Shown here one piece after another: positions 13,270 to 20,690 of a stretch of 20,690 nucleotides of DNA. The position numbers and the translations under genes are program-made. Every line of letters begins with the position of its first letter. The stretch's first letter is position 1. The notes beneath the pieces are model-generated. The model was given only the letters and a program-made list of their open reading frames with translations. It was not told the origin of the DNA and did no database searches. The DNA is taken from positions 1 to 20,690 of IMG/VR virus record IMGVR_UViG_3300027861_000236, one strand, 5' to 3'. Origin of the DNA: a virus.

Positions 13270-14797
13270 CAACGCTTCCGCCAGGGAAAATTATAGTCGT
13301 TTTATACCCGGCAGCAATCATTGCCTTTAGACGAGATCGTGAATGTTCATAAAGGTATTTGTTACCTCTAAATAAAAAATCGAAAATTCTACTTCTACCT
13401 CTCTTATTGTGCCTTACTGCCCTGCCGACTTTTTGAATAAAATCAGATTGCAGTTTACCACCGGTAGCTAGTATTAAATTTTCGCAGCCTCCTTTTAAAT
13501 CGAGGCCCCGATTTATTATCTTTCCTCCTATAAGTACATCAAAATCTCTATTTTCAAACCCCCGCAAATTTTCATTCCTACGACGTTTATCGGTTTTGCC
13601 ATATATGAAATTGGCAGTTAAACCCTTCGCAGCAATGCTCTCTAAAAGACTGTGGCCCAATTTTTCTCGATCCACTAGCGTTAATGTGCCGTCTCCTTTA
13701 TATTTTTTACATAATCCAGCTATCGTTCTATGAAATTCACTATTGCTAACCAACCAATCATCATATGCGATATCATAAGCAGATCTGTCTTTAATGCTTC
13801 CTTCAAGACCAAATGCTAACATGTAATAGTCAACAGGTATTATTCTACCTATTCTTTGCAACTCTTGCCTGGTTTCTTTAACGATCACAGAACCCAAGTG
13901 TTCTTGCATAACCAAGCCTTCTACAGGTTTTGAATCATCAAACGGCGTTCCACTAAACCCGTACCTTCTACGTCCCTTAAACATGTTCTTAAATAGTTTT
14001 TTAAACGGGTCGGAAGTAGCTTTATCACATTCATCTACAAGTAGCATTTCAGCATCTTTAATATATTGCTGAAGCTGCTTACAATTTTTCCTACGTGTTT
14101 TATATCCTTTATAAGATACCTCCCATTTAGCCAGCTTTTTATTATAAGTGGTATCTGTGTCATTATCAGATCTTTTAGGGACAGCTGGAGGTTTAGATGG
14201 AATAGTTAATGATTGAATAGTGCCTACAACTATTTGCTGCCCATCTGGTTTTTCACCGGCATAAAAAAGACCTACTTCATCTATCACATCTCTAAGTTCG
14301 AGTCTTGACTTAAGCTGTTCAACCACAATTCGCTGGTCAGCTATTACCACCGTTGGGCAAGTTATAGCCTTGCAAATGCCAGCTATAAGCTCGCCTTTCC
14401 CGCCGCCCGTAGGTATATCAGCAATACCACATTCAATTCTGCAAGCGGCTTGTATACCCCTTACTTGATGAGGATCTAAAGTTATCCCAGGCATAAAATC
14501 TGGTTTTATATCATCTGGGTCTGTTATAGAGTGAGACCAAGCTTCTCTTTTATCAACTATTACTAAAGGAACATCAAATTTTTTACAGACACCTTTAAGC
14601 ATGCTAAGTAAAGGTCTTGCCATTCTTTTTCTATGGCGATTATATTTCCTATAGATGCCATCCCAGTTACCCATTTGGCTGGGGTCAATATACATTCCTG
14701 GCTTGGTCACACTAAATTGTGTCCACAGCACTTCTTCTTCTGCATCAGTTATATTATCGAAGTATATCCACTGATTGTCTGTTATTATAGCTCTCAT
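13208..14797 (-). CDS. uvsW: SF2 DNA helicase, T4 UvsW-like
   Basis: A 529-residue superfamily 2 helicase, probably acting in recombination, fork regression and the switch of replication mode as UvsW does in T4 (587 residues). Visible motifs: L-D-P-H-Q (107-111), Walker A PTGGGKGE (129-136), ADQR (153-156), V-G-T-I-Q-S-L (191-197), motif II DECD (255-258) in place of the more usual DECH/DEAH, SGTP (282-285), motif V GGKIINRGLDL (424-434) and motif VI QKVGRAVRH (455-463). A Lys- and Thr-rich stretch (198-245) sits between motifs Ib and II. I use ATG 14797; an in-frame ATG at 14812 is possible, and neither has a clear binding site. Its 3' end overlaps the sigma-like gene by 62 bases. Homology to UvsW specifically rather than another SF2 branch is probable, not proven. 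Confidence 0.85.
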   Translation of the reverse strand: MRAIITDNQWIYFDNITDAEEEVLWTQFSVTKPGMYIDPSQMGNWDGIYRKYNRHRKRMARPLLSMLKGVCKKFDVPLVIVDKREAWSHSITDPDDIKPDFMPGITLDPHQVRGIQAACRIECGIADIPTGGGKGELIAGICKAITCPTVVIADQRIVVEQLKSRLELRDVIDEVGLFYAGEKPDGQQIVVGTIQSLTIPSKPPAVPKRSDNDTDTTYNKKLAKWEVSYKGYKTRRKNCKQLQQYIKDAEMLLVDECDKATSDPFKKLFKNMFKGRRRYGFSGTPFDDSKPVEGLVMQEHLGSVIVKETRQELQRIGRIIPVDYYMLAFGLEGSIKDRSAYDIAYDDWLVSNSEFHRTIAGLCKKYKGDGTLTLVDREKLGHSLLESIAAKGLTANFIYGKTDKRRRNENLRGFENRDFDVLIGGKIINRGLDLKGGCENLILATGGKLQSDFIQKVGRAVRHNKRGRSRIFDFLFRGNKYLYEHSRSRLKAMIAAGYKTTIIFPGGSVDGAQFVKSRFHVKKEWLKRK

Positions 14798-14945
14798 ACT
14801 TATACAATACATTTGGCATATTATTGAAAAGCCCTAAGAGATATATACGCGGGGGGAGCCGGTGCTGGCTTGATAGATGAAAAGACTTAACCTAGAGAAT
14901 CACTGGCAAAATCATCATTTCATCATCCTTTTTTACTTGAAAAAT

Positions 14946-15227
14946 CTACAAACAATAACAATCACCTGTCTCCATGAATTTCTTACAACATTCTTCTTCT
15001 TCTTTTCTCCTCTTTATCACCATCATCAACAATTCCAACAACTCTCTTTTAATATTCATCATCTTAATTACTTTATCTTCCTTCTCGCCGTTCTCTGGAT
15101 CAGCTTCAGACTCTCTATCTGCTTCATGAAGTGCTTTGGAATATTCTCTGATATTCTTCCTGATTTCTTCTTCTTCTTTTCTTATATTGCCTCTTTTATT
15201 TTTCTTTTTCCGCCGCGACCGCGACAT
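14946..15227 (-). CDS. Small, highly charged coiled-coil protein, unknown
   Basis: A 93-residue open frame that begins 12 bases after the stop of the 372-residue gene. The N-terminus is very basic (S-R-S-R-R-K-K-K-N-K-R), followed by alternating Glu/Lys/Arg helices likely to form a coiled coil, and a Cys-containing end (C-C-K-K, D-C-Y-C-L). A purine-rich stretch with GAGG lies about 10 bases before ATG 15227, a wide spacing. The Lys/Arg-Glu bias could be partly a product of A-rich sequence, so the gene is only moderately supported. No function is proposed. Downstream, 14828-14945 holds no gene that I can see; it is the leader of the helicase gene. Confidence 0.55.
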   Translation of the reverse strand: MSRSRRKKKNKRGNIRKEEEEIRKNIREYSKALHEADRESEADPENGEKEDKVIKMMNIKRELLELLMMVIKRRKEEEECCKKFMETGDCYCL

Positions 15228-15239
15228 TGAAGAACTGCC

Positions 15240-16358
15240 TCACCCTTCCTCTACCGCTTTATTATGAAAGCTTCCAGACATACCACCACGAGCTTCTCTT
15301 CCATCGTAGTTAGGCCCTGGATTAATTGGACCACCGGGAAAAGCATTTTCCAAATCCCTATCGCCAAATTCACCAGCATAATCGGGATCTGTTTGACCGA
15401 TCTCATCTACAAGATCATCAATTTGATTTTTAGCATCCTCTACATCTTTTGCCATACCAGCAAATTCGTTTCCAACAAAACTTTCACCACCATCAGCAAG
15501 ATCTGCATCATAGTAGTCAGGGTGAACCCAATCCCAATGCCCATATTCACTGCGCTCTATATTAAACCCTCTGTAATTTACTTTTTGTGAGGATTCTACA
15601 ATATATCCCAATGAGTCAGCTAACTTAGCCATGCTTGACACTTTTGGGCTATGATCTTTAGATTCTGAAATTAAACTGGCAATGGATTGCACAGATTCAG
15701 ATTGGACACTTGTCCTTAAAGGATCACGGTCTCTTTTACCTATTACTTTTAATCCTGATTTAGATAATACCGATTCAAAAAGTTCGAAGTCAGAATCGGC
15801 AATCAATTCTAAGTGGCTACTATCAGTGGACTCATAGTAATCTGTTCTATCGGCTTCAAAGTCATCTTGTAAACTCTCGCCAACCTCGTTAATATATTCT
15901 TCTGTTTTATTTTGAATCATTTGATTTACTCTTTTTTCAATTTGATCCACCAAATCTGGTGTTATTACGGAGCAATCTCCACTACTCTCCCCATTCTGTT
16001 TCCAACTACAAACCTCGTCGCCATCTTCGCCAGTATAAATATTGATTTCATTTATGCCATCCAAATACGCTTCTAATTCAGCTGGAGATCCAGGGTATCC
16101 TGATCCATCTGAATAGTACTTGACCATCGGTTCACCCTCTTGATAGTCATAAGCCACATCAGCTTCTATATGAATCGAGTAGGGGCCGATTTCTATCTCT
16201 TCAAACGTATCCTGCAATACAGACATACCATGAGCAGTAAATCTTCCTATATTCTCCAGACCCTGAGGCATGTTTTGCATTGAGCCATCAGGTTTGGGGC
16301 TAACCATGTCGTCAATATCTTCGCTAATAATTGACGCTATCTTGGATGGGGTGATCAT
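15240..16358 (-). CDS. Acidic protein of unknown function
   Basis: A 372-residue, strongly acidic protein that I cannot assign. Residues 50-115 hold a beta-type region with Y-S-I-H-I-E-A-D-V and E-I-N-I-Y-T-G. Residues 260-320 form what looks like a small domain: N-Y-R-G-F-N-I-E, then W-D-W-V-H-P-D-Y-Y-D, then a helix with E-D-A-K-N-Q-I-D-D-L, an arrangement seen in small phage proteins of unknown role. The tail is Gly/Pro/Asn-rich and ends in V-E-E-G. LFE|S (193-196), ISE|S (230-233) and IVE|S (253-256) match the motif discussed for the prohead protease. Its ATG at 16358 overlaps the TGA of the preceding 95-residue gene (ATGA), so translation is likely coupled. Confidence 0.8.
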   Translation of the reverse strand: MITPSKIASIISEDIDDMVSPKPDGSMQNMPQGLENIGRFTAHGMSVLQDTFEEIEIGPYSIHIEADVAYDYQEGEPMVKYYSDGSGYPGSPAELEAYLDGINEINIYTGEDGDEVCSWKQNGESSGDCSVITPDLVDQIEKRVNQMIQNKTEEYINEVGESLQDDFEADRTDYYESTDSSHLELIADSDFELFESVLSKSGLKVIGKRDRDPLRTSVQSESVQSIASLISESKDHSPKVSSMAKLADSLGYIVESSQKVNYRGFNIERSEYGHWDWVHPDYYDADLADGGESFVGNEFAGMAKDVEDAKNQIDDLVDEIGQTDPDYAGEFGDRDLENAFPGGPINPGPNYDGREARGGMSGSFHNKAVEEG

Positions 16359-16642
16359 ATTCCTAACCTGTTCCTAATCCGATTACAATATATTCTAAAG
16401 TAACAAGTGGCAAATAATGTATAACTTAACTTCAAAGGTATAAAACATTGTCTGTATTTCTTACCATTAAATTTGACAAAAGTTAATATATAAAATAGAA
16501 TTAGTTTAATCTTGCTTTGGTTTTGCATATATGCCATTGTTTCAAAAAACACTTTTGAGCGACCAGGCTTGCAACCAGCGTCTTGCTCTTCTTGGAATCT
16601 ACTATTTAGATCATCTAAATCTGAACATAACTTGCTAAACAT
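16355..16642 (-). CDS. Small hydrophobic protein, unknown
   Basis: A 95-residue product whose first 40 residues are polar and charged (L-C-S-D-L-D-D-L-N) and whose remainder has two hydrophobic patches (about 46-56 and 68-80) among Lys/Arg residues, suggesting a membrane-associated protein. The frame is open further upstream to an ATG at 16747, but that region lies inside the terminator hairpin of the reductase gene. ATG 16642 has GGAGAG 5 bases upstream, so I start there. The TGA stop overlaps the next ATG. No family is recognised, and the unusual C-terminal composition leaves some doubt. Confidence 0.6.
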   Translation of the reverse strand: MFSKLCSDLDDLNSRFQEEQDAGCKPGRSKVFFETMAYMQNQSKIKLILFYILTFVKFNGKKYRQCFIPLKLSYTLFATCYFRIYCNRIRNRLGI

Positions 16643-16647
16643 TATAA

Positions 16648-16653
16648 CTCTCC
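16648..16653 (-). promoter_or_regulatory. Ribosome binding site of the 95-residue gene
   Basis: GGAGAG on the minus strand, 5 bases before ATG 16642. It decides against the upstream ATG at 16747, which falls in the reductase terminator. Confidence 0.75.
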
Positions 16654-16719
16654 ATTGAATACTTACGTGACAATATATTGTTGCAAATAAAATAATTATT
16701 ATGAATACGGCAGAGGCAT

Positions 16720-16751
16720 AAAAAAAGGTAACGGACTTAGCGCCCATTACC
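16720..16751 (-). terminator. Rho-independent terminator after the ribonucleotide reductase gene
   Basis: On the minus strand GGTAATGG (16751-16744) pairs with CCGTTACC (16734-16727) as an 8-bp stem with one G:T pair and a 9-base loop, followed by seven T (16726-16720). It starts 33 bases after the reductase stop. On the plus strand the stem is followed by CC and six T, so weak bidirectional action is possible. Confidence 0.78.
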
Positions 16752-16783
16752 CCTTTTTTAAACTGTCGTGTTATTCAGTAATA

Positions 16784-19042
16784 TTAAGAAATAATACACT
16801 TATCAGAGTCACAGAATTTAGCACCTTCGGCCTCTTGGCCTGTGAAAGTTGAATAATCTGTATCCCGTAGTTTAGCTGTGTAATCTGCTACTTCACTGGC
16901 TGTGCATGGCTCATATGGGGCTTGCACATAACCATGAGTATTCAAAGGTAAAAAGCTTATACCCTTCAATTGATCCTCAAATGTCTCTAGAACTTTGTGG
17001 ATCTGGTCTGACTCTTCCATTTTAAATTTAACTGTGCATGATACTTGGTTGTCTGCCCAGTATCTTTGATAATCAACAACGTTAATCATCTGCTCCCACA
17101 TTGATACTTCACCAACTGGTTTAACTCTTTCGTCGCTGATCCCGAATTTAACAACCATAGTTCTGTCTTGGTCCTTAAAATCGGGTTCAATATCAAACCC
17201 AGCATCAGATAGGATTTTTATCAAGGGGCTACCTATGGCTATCCTCATTCTTCGCCAATAGGTAGTAGCTTCGGGATAATGAATGCCTGGAGTAGCACCG
17301 GCCACTAGGGAAACAGTGCCGCTTGGTTTAACAGATGTTACTTTAATTGACTTTTGGATGCAAAGCCACTCTGAATAGACTTCATCCCAACGCCGGATTT
17401 CATTGTATCCGGTATCACAAAAATCATTTAATACTGACCTTCTGCCAAACTTAGTAAACGCCTGAACAATCCCACTCTGTGACAAACCAATTCGCCTATT
17501 CCTAAGCGTTACTGAATTAGTGCGGGGGTTGTGAGTCGGCAATAGAGTGACAGTCTTAGCATAAAGATATGCAAATTTAAGGGTCCTCATGTAATCTTCA
17601 GCGTCAGTATGATTAGCCGGAAACGTCTCTACTAGATTGCAAAGCTCATAAGACTCAAGTGACTGCTCTAAGCATGGGTTGCCACCTTTGACTCTACCAT
17701 CAATACCAGGCTGCTTACCATCAATAAAGCGTCCGTAATCGCGCATATTATCAAGCCACATTAATCCTGGCTCACCATTGGCTGCAATTTGCTCGCCAAC
17801 TGCTTTATAATCCATGCCAACATAGGCGAATATTGAATTGTTAGAAGCCCAACGATGATGATTTAAAGCATTCCACCTTTCAATAGCCGGTTCTAATCTA
17901 TCTAATGGGATGACAGGCTCGTCAACTACTTTACCTTGCGCAGTCTCTGACTTAATTAATTTCCATCTTGGTTTTAAACCAACAATAAAGTCTGCAACCT
18001 CAGCTACTGACTCCTCTTCACTATAAAGCAGACCAGTTATTTCGTAAAATATCTCTAAATCTTCTGGTAGTAAAGAAGCAGTAGGATTTTTCATCTTACA
18101 ATATTCTGCATCATCGGGCTCACCAAATGCTATCTCAGCTGTGCGGCGTACATTGCCAGCGACCACGCATCTACCAATAAAGTTCATAATGTCTGTAATA
18201 TCGACACTAGAAAGCGTATCTCCTATCCTCTTTTCTAGGTGATCGCGCACAATATTATGTAATTCTATTAATATAACCGAACCAGATGCTTTGCCACCAA
18301 AACCTTTTATGCCACTGCCTGGCTGCCTGATTTGACTGTAGTCAAATTCTACACGACCGCTTTCACTTTGCACAGTATAAGACCAAATCAATTGTCTTAA
18401 AGACTCCACCCATCCTTCTCTTGAGTCTGGTATCACATGCGTGAAAGTTTTATCAGCTGGCTGCAGCACCTTTATTTTACCTGCACCCTTAGTATCAAAT
18501 CCAACACCCACACCAAGCATGGACATATCCATCAAAAAGCAGAATGGCTCTGCTGGGTCGGATTCAATCTGGTCATCTGTAGAAACAAAACCACAATTGT
18601 TAAGGGCTGCTGACCCCCTTTGCCACATAAACTCTGTGCCCATCATCCACAAACCACGACCGGGAGGTAAAAATTTAAACTCCCACATAAGCAAAAACAT
18701 TTCTTGAGCTGATCTCTGGGCTTTATTATAATCCCACGGTATGTGCATTTTGGCGCAATGTCTTCGTTGGATCTCATAACATCCTTCGACCACTCTCCTA
18801 AGAGTCAGCAAAAATGTCTCTTTGGTATCATCTGGTTGTAGACGAGAGTATGTTCTATAAAAAACACATTCACCAAGACCATTGAAACCAAAATTTGGCT
18901 TTTTATTAGCGTAACCAGCAACGAACTCAGCATCTAATTCAAATGACTTTTCATTTTTTTGGTTATTATTTATGTGACCAAAATAGTTATCTGAGATATT
19001 TTCATCCGATTTGAAGCTATTTAATGACACTATCTTCTCCAT
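16784..19042 (-). CDS. nrdJ: Adenosylcobalamin-dependent ribonucleoside-triphosphate reductase (class II, monomeric)
   Basis: Reduces ribonucleoside triphosphates to deoxynucleotides with a radical made from coenzyme B12, without oxygen or a second subunit. The 752-residue protein has the layout of the Lactobacillus leichmannii enzyme (739 residues): Cys150 in LNNCGFVS and Cys468 in ELCNLVE as the redox pair, Cys457 in GNPCLE as the radical-bearing residue with Glu459 nearby, and a C-terminal C-x4-C pair (744, 749) that reloads electrons. HHRWASNNS (395-403) and V-K-P-S-G-T-V-S (571-578) are also typical. A segment of about 70 residues (320-392) before HHRWASNNS seems to be an insertion. The start overlaps the upstream gene by 13 bases, and a terminator follows. 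No thioredoxin or other reductase gene is in the window. Confidence 0.95.
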   Translation of the reverse strand: MEKIVSLNSFKSDENISDNYFGHINNNQKNEKSFELDAEFVAGYANKKPNFGFNGLGECVFYRTYSRLQPDDTKETFLLTLRRVVEGCYEIQRRHCAKMHIPWDYNKAQRSAQEMFLLMWEFKFLPPGRGLWMMGTEFMWQRGSAALNNCGFVSTDDQIESDPAEPFCFLMDMSMLGVGVGFDTKGAGKIKVLQPADKTFTHVIPDSREGWVESLRQLIWSYTVQSESGRVEFDYSQIRQPGSGIKGFGGKASGSVILIELHNIVRDHLEKRIGDTLSSVDITDIMNFIGRCVVAGNVRRTAEIAFGEPDDAEYCKMKNPTASLLPEDLEIFYEITGLLYSEEESVAEVADFIVGLKPRWKLIKSETAQGKVVDEPVIPLDRLEPAIERWNALNHHRWASNNSIFAYVGMDYKAVGEQIAANGEPGLMWLDNMRDYGRFIDGKQPGIDGRVKGGNPCLEQSLESYELCNLVETFPANHTDAEDYMRTLKFAYLYAKTVTLLPTHNPRTNSVTLRNRRIGLSQSGIVQAFTKFGRRSVLNDFCDTGYNEIRRWDEVYSEWLCIQKSIKVTSVKPSGTVSLVAGATPGIHYPEATTYWRRMRIAIGSPLIKILSDAGFDIEPDFKDQDRTMVVKFGISDERVKPVGEVSMWEQMINVVDYQRYWADNQVSCTVKFKMEESDQIHKVLETFEDQLKGISFLPLNTHGYVQAPYEPCTASEVADYTAKLRDTDYSTFTGQEAEGAKFCDSDKCIIS

Positions 19043-19680
19043 TCTTTTTGCAAAATAGTTATAAAGTCTTGAATGTTATGTTCAGATTTTAAAAAATCTG
19101 AACGAATCATAAACAATTGAGTTGTTCTGGGCAAAAGCTCTCGTTCTTCAGGAAAATTAGCTTCCAAATGTCTTAACGCCTTGCCACATGAAATAGACAA
19201 TGCTAAGTACAGTCTAGATATTCTAGAAGCTTGATACCATTTTGTTAAATTGCAATATTCATGCTTATTATTTCTTTTCATTAAAACATTAAATAAATCA
19301 GCATTACTCTGCGACTCTAACCATTGGTGTATATGCTTGATAGTTTCACAATTTTGTTTGTTACTATTGTCTTGTCTTTTTAACTTATCGTAACAAATTT
19401 GCAACATATTACCTTGGTGTAATGCTGCCAAGCCTTTCCTAATAATACCTTGTTCTTTGCAGTGTTGAATAGCAATTTGTATAAATTGCTTTGAAGTGGC
19501 TTCATCAAATTCCCATTCAATAAATTTATTAGCAATAGCTTTTAAATATCGCCATTGATAAGTTTTAGTTGGATCTGTATTTGAAGGAAAACTGATTCGG
19601 TATCCATTTTGTAAATAACACTCGGAACACAAGTCCCACACTTCCATAATATCGTCATCAGTAATTTCTAAAGTATCCAT
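19030..19680 (-). CDS. Unknown protein encoded directly upstream of the reductase
   Basis: A 216-residue, mostly helical protein that I do not recognise. The first 15 residues are acidic (D-T-L-E-I-T-D-D-D), followed by several Cys/Trp-containing helices, including Y-Q-W-R-Y-L-K-A-I-A (about 42-51) and G-L-A-A-L-H-Q-G-N (about 84-92). The end is basic (L-Q-K-E-W-R-R). The stop lies 13 bases inside the reductase gene, so the two are probably translated together; that hints at nucleotide or DNA metabolism but proves nothing. The frame is open upstream to 19761, but ATG 19680 avoids overlap with the divergent gene at 19706. No good ribosome binding site is visible for either start. Confidence 0.7.
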   Translation of the reverse strand: MDTLEITDDDIMEVWDLCSECYLQNGYRISFPSNTDPTKTYQWRYLKAIANKFIEWEFDEATSKQFIQIAIQHCKEQGIIRKGLAALHQGNMLQICYDKLKRQDNSNKQNCETIKHIHQWLESQSNADLFNVLMKRNNKHEYCNLTKWYQASRISRLYLALSISCGKALRHLEANFPEERELLPRTTQLFMIRSDFLKSEHNIQDFITILQKEWRR

Positions 19681-19705
19681 ACAGTTTCTAATACGAGGAG
19701 AAGCA

Positions 19706-20101
19706 ATGAAAAACAATGACCCAATCCATGACCATGACAGCGAACTTGGTGAAGGTAACAATGATGACCATCAATATGATCCAAATGGCCACTTTTTGGA
19801 ACCTGTAGGCGATCTGAAAAGTCCCAGCCATCCAATCGATAGAGATGATGCAGCATCTGAAGATAACAATGAACAAGAAATATTTGAAGAGACATTCCAG
19901 TCTCTAATGCAACCATTTGGCAAGGCATGTGAAGAACATGGCATACAGTGTGCTATAGCAATAGCCACACACCCTGATCATGGAGAGCCATTTGTGTTTT
20001 ACAGAGCTTCTCACATCGTCGAAGCAGCTACTTTAATGGCTGGTGTTTTAAAAGGCGTCAAAAGTCAAATATTTGAGGATCTAGATACTAGCAGCGACTG
20101 A
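19706..20101 (+). CDS. Small acidic protein on the opposite strand, unknown
   Basis: The only plus-strand gene in the window, 131 residues. GAGGAG lies 5 bases before the ATG. The first 55 residues are Asp/Asn/His-rich and probably disordered; residues 58-125 look like a compact alpha/beta domain: a helix (F-E-E-T-F-Q-S-L-M-Q-P-F), a strand (C-A-I-A-I-A-T), then F-V-F-Y-R-A and a final helix (I-V-E-A-A-T-L-M-A-G-V-L-K). No family is recognised. It diverges from the 216-residue gene with only 25 bases (19681-19705) between the two start codons, so its promoter must lie inside that gene. It converges on the 122-residue gene across 50 bases. Confidence 0.75.
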   Translation: MKNNDPIHDHDSELGEGNNDDHQYDPNGHFLEPVGDLKSPSHPIDRDDAASEDNNEQEIFEETFQSLMQPFGKACEEHGIQCAIAIATHPDHGEPFVFYRASHIVEAATLMAGVLKGVKSQIFEDLDTSSD

Positions 20102-20151
20102 AAACTAAATAACAACTTTAATTTATTTTAACTGCCGCTTTTAATAGCAGA

Positions 20152-20520
20152 TCAATTATTAGGCGTATTCTCAAATATTTTGTTGATTCTATCTTTTAAG
20201 TCATCATCACTAGTAGTGTGATATGACTCAGTTAATAGTTGATGTATCCTGCTTGTATTATCTATGCTCCAAGCGTATACAAAAACGTATAGATTGTCAA
20301 ACTTAAGAGGTATAAACTTTTCGCCTCTCAATTCTGTCATTGTTTCGCTTATATAAGAGCAAATATCATCAATCTCTGGTGTTTCTTCTCCATAATACCC
20401 ACGTATAGAACTTTCAACAGAAGCCATCGCTTTATTATAATCTGTAAAATTATAAACGCGATCAGCATTCCCATCATAGCAGATGGACCACATAGGAATC
20501 ACTCTATCTAGATTGGTCAT
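20152..20520 (-). CDS. Unknown 122-residue protein
   Basis: Not recognised. The product alternates short beta-like and helical stretches, with W-S-I-C-Y-D-G-N near the start, Y-V-F-V-Y-A-W near 83, and an acidic, helical end (D-D-D-L-K-D-R-I-N-K-I-F). ATG 20520 overlaps the end of the upstream gene by 17 bases; an in-frame ATG at 20493 lies 11 bases after that gene's stop and has a loose GAG 8-10 bases upstream, so either start is possible. It points toward the plus-strand gene; the 50 bases between them show no convincing terminator. Confidence 0.65.
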   Translation of the reverse strand: MTNLDRVIPMWSICYDGNADRVYNFTDYNKAMASVESSIRGYYGEETPEIDDICSYISETMTELRGEKFIPLKFDNLYVFVYAWSIDNTSRIHQLLTESYHTTSDDDLKDRINKIFENTPNN

Positions 20521-20690
20521 ACTTTTGCCATATAATAGAAGCTATTTTGTCTACTTCTGCAGCGTCAATATTACCACCTTCAACAATCCTAACAATATCG
20601 TTAACTACTACACGACCTCCGCGATCACTAAAGTACTCTTCTACTACCATCCCATCGCGTCTCACCACAAATAAATGTGGCACTAAAGAA
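20504..20690 (-). CDS. C-terminal fragment of a gene running off the right edge, unknown
   Basis: An open frame enters from the right edge (first full codon at 20689) and ends with TAG at 20504-20506, giving 61 residues. The composition looks like real protein: F-V-V-R-R-D-G-M-V-V-E-E-Y-F, then G-G-R-V-V-V-N-D-I-V-R-I-V-E-G-G, and a final helix A-E-V-D-K-I-A-S-I-I-W-Q-K-Y. Its stop overlaps the next start, as is usual in this operon. The start could be internal (ATG codon 14 of the fragment), but continuation beyond the edge is more likely. No function can be given. Confidence 0.6.
   Translation of the reverse strand, partial: SLVPHLFVVRRDGMVVEEYFSDRGGRVVVNDIVRIVEGGNIDAAEVDKIASIIWQKYDQSR

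Noticed and set aside
14828-14945. GC-rich patch with AGCC...GGCT inverted repeat upstream of the helicase gene, considered as promoter or regulator
   Set aside because: A 4-bp stem and no matching -35/-10 pair that I could defend. It remains an unannotated leader.
14877-15230. Plus-strand open frame, Phe/Leu-rich, opposite the 93-residue gene
   Set aside because: The hydrophobic runs are the complement of Glu/Lys codons (ttc/ttt against gaa/aaa). No ribosome binding site and no family-like pattern. The opposite strand fits the operon order better, though that gene is itself only moderately supported.
16643-16747. N-terminal extension of the 95-residue gene with a hydrophobic segment
   Set aside because: It would start inside the reductase terminator stem and lacks a binding site, while ATG 16642 has GGAGAG at good spacing. 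The hydrophobic residues come from AT-rich non-coding sequence.
19668-19968. Minus-strand frames opposite the plus-strand 131-residue gene
   Set aside because: Several overlapping frames with no binding site; the plus-strand frame has GAGGAG and normal phage-protein composition.
20102-20151. CTGC...GCAG hairpin between convergent genes
   Set aside because: Only 4 bp of stem with a long loop and no solid T-run; too weak to call a terminator.
1-20690. tRNA, rRNA, insertion sequences, attachment sites, CRISPR arrays
   Set aside because: I saw no cloverleaf with a T-loop GGTTCRA core, no transposase motif with flanking inverted repeats, and no repeat-spacer array.

Overview
The window reads as part of the genome of a tailed, T4-related (myovirus-type) phage with AT-rich DNA. 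Almost every gene lies on the minus strand, packed with start/stop overlaps of 1 to 62 bases and mostly clear AGGAG-type ribosome binding sites. The strong Shine-Dalgarno signals suggest a host that uses them, but nothing here names the host. The best evidence for a T4 relationship is the run, in transcription order (right to left): gp16-like small terminase, gp17-like large terminase, gp20-like portal, a 984-residue acidic protein, gp21-like prohead protease, gp22-like scaffold, gp23-like major capsid protein. The tail sheath and tube genes that sit between 17 and 20 in T4 are absent here; a holin-like small membrane protein occupies that place.

Layout, right to left. At 20690-19706 lie a 3'-end fragment of a gene running off the window, a 122-residue unknown, and the only plus-strand gene (131 residues, acidic). 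From 19680 a minus-strand operon encodes an unknown 216-residue protein and a complete class II (adenosylcobalamin-dependent) ribonucleotide reductase, closed by a hairpin terminator at 16720-16751. Next come three poorly characterised genes (95, 372 and 93 residues), then an SF2 helicase resembling UvsW and a probable late sigma factor (gp55-like) that carries a zinc ribbon and a C-terminal helix-turn-helix. The packaging and head genes follow, ending in a strong terminator at 324-356 after the capsid gene. The left 285 bases are the start of a gene with the sialylmotif L signature of glycosyltransferase family 29, cut by the window edge.

How the genes fit together: the reductase supplies deoxynucleotides, the helicase and sigma factor handle replication/recombination and the switch to late transcription, the scaffold, capsid, portal and protease build and mature the prohead, and the terminase fills it. 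The most interesting signals are (1) the GT29-type sialyltransferase fragment, (2) a dense recurrence of [Leu/Ile]-x-Glu followed by Ser/Ala/Gly in the head proteins, which fits the T4 prohead-protease cleavage rule with Ser as an added P1' residue, and (3) the unusual architecture of the putative late sigma factor. All functional calls come from reading motifs; no searches were run.
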